Shown here: piece after piece, positions 8,481-13,679 of the stretch
Layout of the letters: each line of letters begins with the position of its first letter
How positions within the stretch are numbered: the stretch's first letter is position 1
Assembly (NCBI GenBank): GCA_049416425.1
Contig: JBMSHD010000060.1
Coordinates: 1-13,679 of the forward strand
Source of the DNA: JBMSHD01 sp049416425
GTDB lineage: Bacteria; Pseudomonadota; Gammaproteobacteria; Francisellales; Francisellaceae
DNA: 13,679 nucleotides
Direction: 5' to 3'
The notes under the pieces: generated by a model
What the model saw: only the letters and a program-made list of their open reading frames with translations
Told to the model about the DNA's origin: nothing
The model's database searches: none
Made by a program: the position numbers and the translations under genes

Positions 8481-8954
8481 ATGTTAAATAAAATTCGTAT
8501 CGTTCTGGTGGAGACATCTCATGCCGGCAATATCGGAGCGGCCGCCAGAGCCATGTTGAGCATGGGGATATCGAGGCTTTATCTTGTGAATCCTAAAACG
8601 CCTATTACCGAGAAATCCTACGCCTTGGCAACCCATGCCGATGATATTATTTCCAATGCATTGGTTGTCGCGAACTTGCCAGAGGCGCTGGAAGGTGTCG
8701 ATTTTGTGGTGGGGACTTCTGCCAGAGAGCGGCGGTTCTCATTACCATTGGTTTCAGCAGAGCAAGCCTGTCATACTGGGCTTAATCACTGCCTGGGTGA
8801 TGGCGCTGAAATGGCGATTGTCTTTGGGCGTGAGCGGACTGGTCTTTATAATGAAGAGCTGTTGATGTGCCATGTGCATAGCTTTATTCCTACTTGTTCA
8901 ACCTTCGCTGCGAGACATGGAGAGCGGAACGCGAGGTCGAGTAGACCCGGGTAG
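8481..8954 (+). CDS. trmJ: TrmJ N-terminal fragment with element-encoded tail
   Basis: An open frame of 157 codons. Residues 1-141 are genuine TrmJ, starting 'MLNKIRIVLVETSHAGNIGA' and including 'VVGTSARERR' and 'FGRERTGLYNEEL'. From codon 142 the frame runs into the inserted element, adding about 16 foreign residues (F-A-A-R-H-G-E-R-N...) before TAG 8952-8954. This is what unspliced mRNA would encode. It lacks the third SPOUT motif and the C-terminal dimer helix, so I expect no activity. The ATG at 8481 is set by homology; the Shine-Dalgarno sequence is weak. Confidence 0.8.
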   Translation: MLNKIRIVLVETSHAGNIGAAARAMLSMGISRLYLVNPKTPITEKSYALATHADDIISNALVVANLPEALEGVDFVVGTSARERRFSLPLVSAEQACHTGLNHCLGDGAEMAIVFGRERTGLYNEELLMCHVHSFIPTCSTFAARHGERNARSSRPG

Positions 8955-9193
8955 TCTTGCGCTGTAAACAGCAAGCGACGTGCCGTAGGCGCCAGAGCGA
9001 AGTCTGTGAAACAGCTTGTACCCAAGGCGTAGAGTAGAATCGGAGACAGTTGCCTGCTCGGAATGAACGCAGTGAATTTGTGAAGGTATGCTGGCGAGGC
9101 GGACGTCCCGGGCAAAATTTATGCCGCCGAGGATAGCCGATTCGATTTTGTATATGGATATACAAAATCTATTATGAGGCCCGAGGCACCCAG
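8906..9193 (+). mobile_element. 288-bp repeat element, copy 1, inserted in trmJ
   Basis: This block matches 12812-13099 base for base, as far as I can compare by eye, and the similarity ends abruptly on both sides (T/C on the left, T/A on the right). It has about 54% GC by hand count. It begins CGCTGCGAGACATGG and ends GAGGCACCCAG. No terminal inverted repeats, no target-site duplication that fits both copies, and no convincing protein are present. Local inverted repeats (CTTG-CTG/CAG-CAAG near 8956-8975, CTGT/ACAG at 9004-9014, CTTG/CAAG at 9015-9026, and a perfect 12-bp arm hairpin at 9144-9169) suggest a structured RNA on this strand. It could be an intron-like ribozyme or a non-autonomous mobile element. 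Recent mobility is implied by identity of the copies. Confidence 0.85.
9144..9169 (+). repeat. Perfect 12-bp inverted repeat within element copy 1
   Basis: GATTTTGTATAT and ATATACAAAATC are exact reverse complements separated by GG, making a long AT-rich hairpin 24 nt from the element's 3' end. What follows (TATTATGAGG) is not a U-run, so it does not look like an intrinsic terminator. Confidence 0.9.
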
Positions 9194-9503
9194 TAGTTCA
9201 TTGAATCTGGCACAGGCCGTACAGGTCTTCTGCTATGAACTTTATAAACAGTATCAGGATAACGGTGAGATGTTGTCAAAAGGAAACACAATATCAGCTA
9301 AAAAAGCCAGCGGTGTCGAGATAACCAGCTTTTATGATCATCTTGAGACGACGATGAAGGACGTTGGTTTCTTGCGTCCAGAGCGTCCAGGACATGTCAT
9401 GACTCGGATGAAGCGTCTGTTTCAGCGTGCACAGCTGGAGGTTGCAGAGATTAATATCTTGCGCGGTTTTTTAAGTCGTGTTGGCAAAAATAAGCGCCAG
9501 TAA
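9174..9503 (+). CDS. trmJ: TrmJ C-terminal fragment, potentially re-initiated from an ATG inside the element
   Basis: The C-terminal half of TrmJ ('SSLNLAQAVQVFCYELYKQY' through 'VMTRMKRLFQRAQLEVAEINILRGFLSRV') is in frame with an ATG at 9174. That ATG is supplied by the last 20 bases of the inserted element, which would add the N-terminal residues M-R-P-E-A-P. No Shine-Dalgarno sequence precedes it; a 12-bp hairpin ends 4 nt upstream. The C-terminal sequence, including the conserved 'NILRG' helix, shows no frameshift. Independent expression is possible but not evident. Confidence 0.6.
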   Translation: MRPEAPSSSLNLAQAVQVFCYELYKQYQDNGEMLSKGNTISAKKASGVEITSFYDHLETTMKDVGFLRPERPGHVMTRMKRLFQRAQLEVAEINILRGFLSRVGKNKRQ

Positions 9504-9515
9504 CCGGTAAATATG

Positions 9516-9524
9516 TGGTATACT
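9516..9524 (+). promoter_or_regulatory. Extended -10 promoter for the SLT lipoprotein gene
   Basis: TGGTATACT fits an extended -10 element (TGnTATACT) in the 54-nt gap between the trmJ stop and the lipoprotein start. Transcription would begin near 9531, leaving a leader of about 27 nt. No clear -35 is seen, as is common with extended -10 promoters. Confidence 0.5.
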
Positions 9525-9557
9525 GGCTCGCCAATAGGCAATGATTTTTAGGTAGGT

Positions 9558-10181
9558 ATGGTTTTTAATTTTCAATTGAAAAAATATCGCCTTCAAACAG
9601 GGATGATGATGGCGACGGTGGTTTTGCTCAGCGGTTGCGCAACGACACCGCCACGCAATATCAATAATGCCTGTGCTATTGTCCAGCAATATCCTGACTG
9701 GTATTATGATTCGCTGGCATCTTATAAGAAATGGGGTGTGCCGATCAGTGTACAGTTTGCCATTATTCGCAAGGAATCGAGTTTTATCGCCGATGCGAAA
9801 CCACCGATGCAATATGCTTTGGGATTTATTCCTGTCGGCAGGCCAACTTCGGCCTATGGTTATGCTCAGGCGGTTGATGGTACCTGGTCGGATTATCAGA
9901 AAGAAACAGGTAACGGCTGGGCATCGCGTTCAAATTTTGCCGATGCCGTCGATTTCATCGGCTGGTATGGCAATATGGCAAATCGTATGGCAGGGGTATC
10001 CCGTGATAATGCCTATGCGCTTTATCTTGCCTATTATGGGGGAGTCGGTAGTTATATCAACAGAAGCTATCATGCCGATGCCACCGTCAGAGGGTATGCC
10101 AACCAGACACAGAAGTGGGCTTATACCTATGCCCGGCAGCTGAAAAATTGCCAGGTTCCGGCCAAAGGCTGGTTCTGGTAG
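9558..10181 (+). CDS. Lipid-anchored lytic transglycosylase (SLT domain)
   Basis: A 207-residue lipoprotein. The N-terminus has a hydrophobic stretch ending in the lipobox LLSGC with Cys27 as the acylation site, so the mature protein should be attached to a membrane facing the periplasm. The remainder is a compact SLT/lysozyme-like domain that would cleave the peptidoglycan MurNAc-GlcNAc bond. It carries the probable catalytic Glu73 in 'IIRKESSF', the 'AYGYAQ' motif at about 99-104, and 'LAYYGG' at 157-162, in the order of the SLT family. It is shorter than soluble Slt and lacks the extra domains of MltC or MltD, so no specific symbol is given. AGG at 9550-9552 precedes the ATG. It is convergent with the channel gene, with a 24-nt gap. 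Confidence 0.85.
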   Translation: MVFNFQLKKYRLQTGMMMATVVLLSGCATTPPRNINNACAIVQQYPDWYYDSLASYKKWGVPISVQFAIIRKESSFIADAKPPMQYALGFIPVGRPTSAYGYAQAVDGTWSDYQKETGNGWASRSNFADAVDFIGWYGNMANRMAGVSRDNAYALYLAYYGGVGSYINRSYHADATVRGYANQTQKWAYTYARQLKNCQVPAKGWFW

Positions 10182-10205
10182 CTATTTTTCACTCGATCAC
10201 TATGA

Positions 10206-11366
10206 TCACAGCAGTCCCATGACTTTATCGGCCGCCATCAACAGTGGTGAGATAACCTCATCGGCACCACAGAATTTCGCCTTATCGATATTGCTTTCCT
10301 GATTGATTTTTATGAGTATGTGTGGCTTTTTCAATTTTTGCTCGATGATGTCCTTTACGGTTAACAGTGCCAGAATATTGTCGGCATCATTGTTATAGGC
10401 CAGGATGATTGATGTGGCCTGAGCTAGATTGGCCTTGTTGAGGATGTTTTGGTTGGTCGCCTCCCCTTGAATTAAAAAATGACTCAGATCTTCGTGTTCG
10501 GCACCGATGTTATCTTGAGTATCAATGAGTAAAAAGGCTTTGTTTTGACGACTCAGCTGGTCAATTAAGATGGTGCTAAATGGGGTATAACCACAGATGA
10601 TGATATGATCTTTCACATGTTTTCTCCCTTTGTTAAACGTCTGTAACACGGTTTTGATGCGTTCGACGACGATGCCTACGACCATGGTCAATACCGCCGC
10701 AAAGGCGCCTAGCCCAAAGAAGATCATTGAGATGACAAAATACTGTGCATCGGTCGTTTTTGGTGTGATATCACCGTAGCCGACGGTGCTGTACGTGACG
10801 ACAGTGAAATAGATGGCATCACTCCAGTTATGAATGCCGTTGAATTGATCGCGAATAAGAAAGCTGCCGATGATACCATAAGCCAGTGCAAGTACAAAGG
10901 ATAAAATGACGACAAACTGGGCGTAGCTGATGGCAATTTTTTTACGCTGTTTATCAAACTGTTTATAAAAAATCAAAAGCCCAATAAGCTCCACGGCATA
11001 GAGCACATTGAGAAGACTGGAGCGCTCGTGAATAAATACATTATTTAAAAGAAGGATGGAGAGCATAATAACAGCCAGACTCCAGAACAGACGCTGGCGT
11101 TTGTAAATGCCGCGACCGATGAGAATCAGAAAGTAGCCGATGATAAGCAGCACGGCTGAATTGACCTTCCAGGCCAACTCATCGGATACCAGTGCCGAGA
11201 TGGCATCGACATGTTGAGAGTGTATGGCTTCTTTGAGAAAGGGTAAGATGGCAACAAGAATGGAGCCGATTCCGTTTAGAAGCAATAAAACAGCAAAAAA
11301 CAGAGGCGCTTTGTTAAGCAGGTATCTAGGGTTTATCAAAAGCCAGAATCTGTTTTTCTTGGGCAT
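10206..11366 (-). CDS. kch: Kch-like potassium channel with RCK/TrkA-N regulatory domain
   Basis: A 386-residue inner-membrane ion channel. Hydrophobic stretches at about 20-42, 70-85, 93-110, 118-134 and 148-170 precede a pore loop with the K+ selectivity filter TVGYGD (194-199, in 'VVTYSTVGYGDITP') and a final inner helix (about 207-234). A cytoplasmic RCK domain follows from about 252 ('KDHIIICGY'), with 'LLIDTQDN', 'IQGEATNQNIL' and 'ILAYNNDADNILALL'. Domain order, and the CGY-T-P-F-S sequence in place of a classical GxGxxG, resemble E. coli Kch, whose equivalent begins 'CGHS'. Nucleotide binding may therefore be altered. The ATG at 11366 is the first in frame after a likely promoter; its ribosome site is weak. 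Confidence 0.85.
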   Translation of the reverse strand: MPKKNRFWLLINPRYLLNKAPLFFAVLLLLNGIGSILVAILPFLKEAIHSQHVDAISALVSDELAWKVNSAVLLIIGYFLILIGRGIYKRQRLFWSLAVIMLSILLLNNVFIHERSSLLNVLYAVELIGLLIFYKQFDKQRKKIAISYAQFVVILSFVLALAYGIIGSFLIRDQFNGIHNWSDAIYFTVVTYSTVGYGDITPKTTDAQYFVISMIFFGLGAFAAVLTMVVGIVVERIKTVLQTFNKGRKHVKDHIIICGYTPFSTILIDQLSRQNKAFLLIDTQDNIGAEHEDLSHFLIQGEATNQNILNKANLAQATSIILAYNNDADNILALLTVKDIIEQKLKKPHILIKINQESNIDKAKFCGADEVISPLLMAADKVMGLL

Positions 11367-11396
11367 GGTATCTGCTCATCGTTTGCTACCCTGTAG

Positions 11397-11402
11397 ATTA
11401 TA
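11397..11402 (-). promoter_or_regulatory. Candidate -10 box (TATAAT) for the kch-like gene
   Basis: Read on the minus strand this is a perfect TATAAT, 30 nt upstream of the channel ATG, in the 55-nt divergent region shared with the PP-loop gene. The -35 region is poor. Confidence 0.45.
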
Positions 11403-11421
11403 GGTCAATTAAAATAAATTG

Positions 11422-12576
11422 ATGAAAAAACCATCGATATTGAGTACAATGGGCAACATTAAAAAAGCGAAGAAGTCTCTTGATATTGTGACACAGATAA
11501 AAACAGATGAAATTGAAGCAACGAATACGGATACACCAAAACGTAAAGCCGTCTCGCTGATCTCCGGGGGACTTGATTCGATGCTGGCGACGAAGGTGAT
11601 CATGGATCAAGGCGTCCACGTTGAGGGTATTAATTTCTTCACCGGTTTTTGTGTGGAGGGGCATACCCATGCCATTCGCAACAAAGATAAAACCCGTGAG
11701 AAACGCAACAATGTGCTGTGGGTTGCCGAACAGCTGGGAATAAAACTGCATATCATCGATGTGATCGAGGAGTATAAAGATGTGTTGTTGAATCACAAAT
11801 ATGGCTATGGCGCCAATATGAATCCTTGTCTGGATTGCAAAATCTTCATGGTCAAAAAGGCCAAAGAATGGGCAAAGGAAAACGGGTTTGATTTTGTCAT
11901 TACCGGTGAGGTGGTCGGTCAACGTCCAATGTCTCAACGTAAAAACACCATGCCTGTGGTGCAGAAACAATCAGGCATCGAAGATCTGTTATTGCGTCCA
12001 TTGTCCGCATTGAATCTACCGGAGACAAAGCCTGAGCGAGAAGGTTGGGTTAAGCGTGATGACTTATTTGGTTTTCACGGCAGAAACCGAAAACCACAGA
12101 TGGCTTTGGCTAAAGACTATGGTTTTGTCGATTATGCCACACCCGCCGGTGGCTGTTGTTTTCTGACGGATAAACAGTATTCCGACAAGCTTGTCGATCT
12201 ATGGCAGGGACGTCATGGCGAACGGGACTATGATTTTGATGATATCATGCTCTTGAAAGTCGGAAGACATCTAAGGCCAAAGCCTGAATTCAAGCTGATC
12301 ATCGGTCGTGATGATGGGGAGAATCGGTTTTTAAACGGCTACCGGCGTCAGTTTGTCTCGGTGACAATTGACTCGCATGCAGGGCCTTTAAGCCTTATTG
12401 ATGGGGCATTTTTCCAGGAAGACGAAACCCTAGTGGCTAAGATTTTAGCGCGTTTTTCTCAAGGCAGAGCCGCCGAGTCGGTCGTTGTTACTTTTCACTA
12501 TAAAGATGGTCTAAGCCGTCCGTTGAGTGTTAAACCTTTTACCGAAGAAGAAATCAAGCGAGAATGGTATGTCTGA
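11422..12576 (+). CDS. PP-loop ATPase, MnmA/ThiI-like tRNA thiouridylase with NFACT-R-like C-terminal domain
   Basis: A 384-residue predicted tRNA sulfurtransferase. A poorly conserved N-terminal extension (about 40 residues) precedes the PP-loop signature SGGLDS (48-53), which adenylates the target base. Cys136 and Cys139 in 'NPCLDCK' and Cys245-Cys246 in 'PAGGCCFLTD' sit where MnmA/TrmU-type enzymes hold their catalytic and persulfide cysteines, with 'TGEVVGQRPMSQ' between. The tail ('LLKVGRHLRPKPEFKLIIGRDDGEN') resembles the NFACT-R RNA-binding module reported fused to such PP-loop proteins. It overlaps tusA by 8 nt, so TusA is the obvious sulfur donor. ATG 11422 is chosen; TTG 11419 or ATG 11449 are possible and no start has a good ribosome site. 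The exact target nucleotide is unknown, and this is not canonical MnmA. Confidence 0.8.
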   Translation: MKKPSILSTMGNIKKAKKSLDIVTQIKTDEIEATNTDTPKRKAVSLISGGLDSMLATKVIMDQGVHVEGINFFTGFCVEGHTHAIRNKDKTREKRNNVLWVAEQLGIKLHIIDVIEEYKDVLLNHKYGYGANMNPCLDCKIFMVKKAKEWAKENGFDFVITGEVVGQRPMSQRKNTMPVVQKQSGIEDLLLRPLSALNLPETKPEREGWVKRDDLFGFHGRNRKPQMALAKDYGFVDYATPAGGCCFLTDKQYSDKLVDLWQGRHGERDYDFDDIMLLKVGRHLRPKPEFKLIIGRDDGENRFLNGYRRQFVSVTIDSHAGPLSLIDGAFFQEDETLVAKILARFSQGRAAESVVVTFHYKDGLSRPLSVKPFTEEEIKREWYV

Positions 12577-12799
12577 GATTATCGAGTTAAATGCCCGTCA
12601 TCTGCTGTGTCCGATGCCAGTTATTCGGACTCAGAATGCGTTAAAGAAAATGACCAAAGGTCAACGGCTTAAAGTCTATTGCACCGATCCTGGTGTCAAA
12701 CACGACATTCCTGCATGGTGCCGAATCCATAAAGTTGATATTGTCGAGGCCAGCGAGTCAGACGGTGAGTATACCTTTATTCTTGAAGTGAGTTTATAG
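12569..12799 (+). CDS. tusA: Sulfur carrier protein TusA family
   Basis: A 76-residue protein of the TusA/SirA fold, which receives persulfide sulfur from a cysteine desulfurase and passes it to tRNA-thiolation or other sulfur-using enzymes. The active Cys14 lies in the family motif CPMP ('ARHLLCPMPVIRT'). 'VYCTDPGVKHDIPAWCR' is the second conserved block. ATG 12569 is selected because 'MSEIIELNARHLLCPMP' is the normal TusA start and because it overlaps the upstream stop (ATGTCTGA), indicating translational coupling. An in-frame upstream ATG at 12527 lies inside the preceding gene and is rejected. Whether this is the general TusA of the cell or one dedicated to its partner cannot be told. Confidence 0.9.
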   Translation: MSEIIELNARHLLCPMPVIRTQNALKKMTKGQRLKVYCTDPGVKHDIPAWCRIHKVDIVEASESDGEYTFILEVSL

Positions 12800-12811
12800 C
12801 CGACATTCTGC

Positions 12812-13099
12812 CGCTGCGAGACATGGAGAGCGGAACGCGAGGTCGAGTAGACCCGGGTAGTCTTGCGCTGTAAACAGCAAGCGACGTGCCGTAGGCGCCA
12901 GAGCGAAGTCTGTGAAACAGCTTGTACCCAAGGCGTAGAGTAGAATCGGAGACAGTTGCCTGCTCGGAATGAACGCAGTGAATTTGTGAAGGTATGCTGG
13001 CGAGGCGGACGTCCCGGGCAAAATTTATGCCGCCGAGGATAGCCGATTCGATTTTGTATATGGATATACAAAATCTATTATGAGGCCCGAGGCACCCAG
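12812..13099 (+). mobile_element. 288-bp repeat element, copy 2, downstream of tusA
   Basis: Identical to 8906-9193 over its whole length and in the same orientation, 3.9 kb away. It begins 13 nt after the tusA stop, so it would lie in the 3' untranslated part of the PP-loop/tusA transcript. The left flank ends ATTCTGC and the right flank begins ACCTTTGCC. With the 288 bases removed the site reads CTGCACCTTTGCC. No gene is interrupted here. Confidence 0.85.
13050..13075 (+). repeat. Perfect 12-bp inverted repeat within element copy 2
   Basis: Same GATTTTGTATAT-GG-ATATACAAAATC hairpin as in copy 1, at the same offset in the element. Confidence 0.9.
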
Positions 13100-13335
13100 A
13101 CCTTTGCCTTTTTTGTTCACTTTTTGTCAAAAATAATTCTCAAATGCGTGATTTTAACTCAATAAACTCCGCTTTTCGAATCATTTTTTCTCAATTGAAC
13201 ATAAAAATTACTGTGGTGCGGAATGTCGGTGTGCGATATCAACAGACTTTTCAAATATTGAGATGTCCTATTTTTACACGTATCTGGGCTTAATCCGCCG
13301 ATAGTCCTCTTAACTGGAAGAAGGATGTGTGAAAC

Positions 13336-13364
13336 TTCGGCTGATAATCCTGTAGACAGCCGAA
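13336..13364. repeat. 8-bp inverted repeat followed by an A-run
   Basis: TTCGGCTG and CAGCCGAA are exact reverse complements around a 13-nt loop. The arm runs into AAAAAA on the plus strand. In neither direction is the stem followed by a U-run, so it is not a standard terminator. It may be a regulatory RNA structure or an operator. Confidence 0.6.
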
Positions 13365-13507
13365 AAAAAACGCTCTAAATTTTTCCGCGAATTTTTGCAC
13401 AGATTATGCAATGATAACGTCAAATAAACACATAGAAATAGCGAATGATAGTAGCGCCATATTGATTGATGGGTAGAGTGTTCTACGAATAAGGAATCCT
13501 CTTACCT

Positions 13508-13530
13508 CTTCCCCTTGTTTTAAGGGGAAG
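13508..13530. repeat. 9-bp extragenic palindrome (CTTCCCCTT / AAGGGGAAG)
   Basis: Perfect 9-bp arms around GTTTT, followed by GCAGGGAGGGGG. G/C-rich palindromes of this style occur as dispersed extragenic repeats in many bacterial genomes. Only one copy is in the window, so repetition cannot be shown here. Confidence 0.65.
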
Positions 13531-13593
13531 GCAGGGAGGGGGTTCTACAAATAACGCCACAAGCGTTACATTTTAATGAATCAGGAGTAGATT

Positions 13594-13679
13594 ATGTTAA
13601 CAAGAGAAGAAGCGTTAGCTCGCATAATAGCTAACAATGGGCAAGTGCCAGCTGACGTAGCTGCAGTACTCGGGGGGCT
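13594..13679 (+). CDS. Unidentified protein, N-terminal part only
   Basis: An ATG at 13594 with AGGAG 6 nt upstream (13583-13587) opens a frame that runs off the window after 28 codons ('MLTREEALARIIANNGQVPA' followed by D-V-A-A-V-L-G-G). The N-terminus is hydrophilic with an amphipathic helix and no signal peptide. The strong ribosome site makes this a likely real gene, but I do not recognise the family. Confidence 0.65.
   Translation, partial: MLTREEALARIIANNGQVPADVAAVLGG

Larger units (their letters stand above)
8481..9503 (+). pseudogene. trmJ: trmJ, tRNA (cytidine/uridine-2'-O)-methyltransferase at position 32, interrupted by a 288-bp element
   Basis: TrmJ is a SPOUT-class enzyme that 2'-O-methylates nucleotide 32 of tRNAs. 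Here the gene is split: codons 1-141 and two bases of codon 142 (8481-8905), a 288-bp insert (8906-9193), then the rest (9194-9503). Deleting exactly the insert joins TT to T, giving Phe142 (TTT), then 'SSLNLAQAVQV', and yields a 244-residue protein close to the 246 of E. coli TrmJ. Without removal, translation stops at TAG 8952-8954. The break falls between SPOUT motif 2 (FGRERTGL, 115-122) and motif 3 (SLNLAQAVQV), inside the knot that binds S-adenosylmethionine. Both halves are otherwise undamaged, so the insertion is recent or the gene is still expressed by removing the insert as RNA. Called pseudogene because DNA alone cannot show removal. Confidence 0.85.
13100..13593. other. Gene-free AT-rich region between element copy 2 and the last gene
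   Basis: About 494 nt without a convincing gene. It contains T- and A-rich tracts and two inverted repeats (13336-13364 and 13508-13530). The longest plus-strand ATG frame I found (13144-13293, 49 codons) has no ribosome site and no recognisable motif. A promoter for the downstream gene is expected here, but I could not single one out. Confidence 0.6.

Noticed and set aside
8890..9165. Open frames on the minus strand through the repeat element (also 8846-9115 and, in copy 2, 12676-13071, 12777-13130 and 12794-13021)
   Set aside because: Several overlapping frames are open at once, they lack ribosome sites, run into neighbouring unrelated sequence, and their composition (rich in Arg, Ser, Pro) looks like translated structured RNA. 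They are more likely by-products of the 54% GC element than genes.
8906..9193. Group II intron
   Set aside because: The element does not start GTGYG or end with AY, and I saw no domain V-like hairpin or reverse transcriptase.
8896..9200. GTTCA at 8896-8900 and 9196-9200 as a 5-bp target-site duplication of the insert
   Set aside because: It would place the element ends outside the region shared with copy 2, and collapsing the duplication would leave TrmJ four residues short next to motif 3. Removal of the shared 288 bp gives a better protein.
10195..10207. GATCA/TGATC hairpin between the convergent lipoprotein and channel genes as a terminator
   Set aside because: The stem is only 5 bp, overlaps the channel stop codon and is not followed by a U-run in either direction.
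13144..13293. 49-codon plus-strand frame in the gene-free tail
   Set aside because: No Shine-Dalgarno sequence, no recognisable motif, and located in AT-rich intergenic sequence.
13336..13372. TTCGGCTG/CAGCCGAA stem as an intrinsic terminator
   Set aside because: On the plus strand the stem is followed by A's, not U's. On the minus strand the U-run comes before the stem, not after it.

Overview
The window looks like a chromosomal stretch of a gammaproteobacterium. RsmB, SuhB, TrmJ and TusA are of gammaproteobacterial type, and base composition is moderate. A compact myo-inositol operon, a Kch-like channel and an SLT lipoprotein would fit the Legionellales. That placement is inference from gene content; no rRNA or other strong taxonomic marker is present.

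Layout. Positions 1-6311 (+) hold a myo-inositol catabolic operon: the 3' end of iolC, then iolB, iolD, iolE, iolG and iolA/mmsA, packed with overlaps or gaps of at most 38 nt. Together they take myo-inositol through scyllo-inosose, its dehydrated and hydrolysed products and a phosphorylated intermediate to acetyl-CoA and central metabolites. Positions 6289-8391 (-) hold suhB-rsmB, convergent with the iol operon and overlapping its last gene by 23 nt. trmJ starts at 8481 (+), diverging from suhB, and is broken by a 288-bp inserted element. A lipid-anchored lytic transglycosylase (9558-10181, +) faces a Kch-like potassium channel (10206-11366, -). Divergent from the channel, 11422-12799 (+) encodes a PP-loop tRNA-thiolation-type protein with an RNA-binding-like tail, translationally coupled to the sulfur carrier TusA. 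A second identical copy of the 288-bp element follows tusA. About 490 nt of AT-rich sequence with two inverted repeats then leads to the start of an unidentified gene at the window edge.

The most notable feature is the 288-bp repeat (8906-9193 and 12812-13099). The two copies are base-for-base identical, in the same orientation, and have no visible transposase or target-site duplication. Removing exactly the shared 288 bases from trmJ restores a 244-codon TrmJ reading frame across a conserved motif. The left flank ends in T, the element ends in G, and the element contains GAGGT, which can pair with the ACCTT just upstream of the junction. These points are compatible with a small self-splicing intron-like or site-selective non-autonomous mobile element. 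I could not recognise a known intron core, so both explanations stay open.
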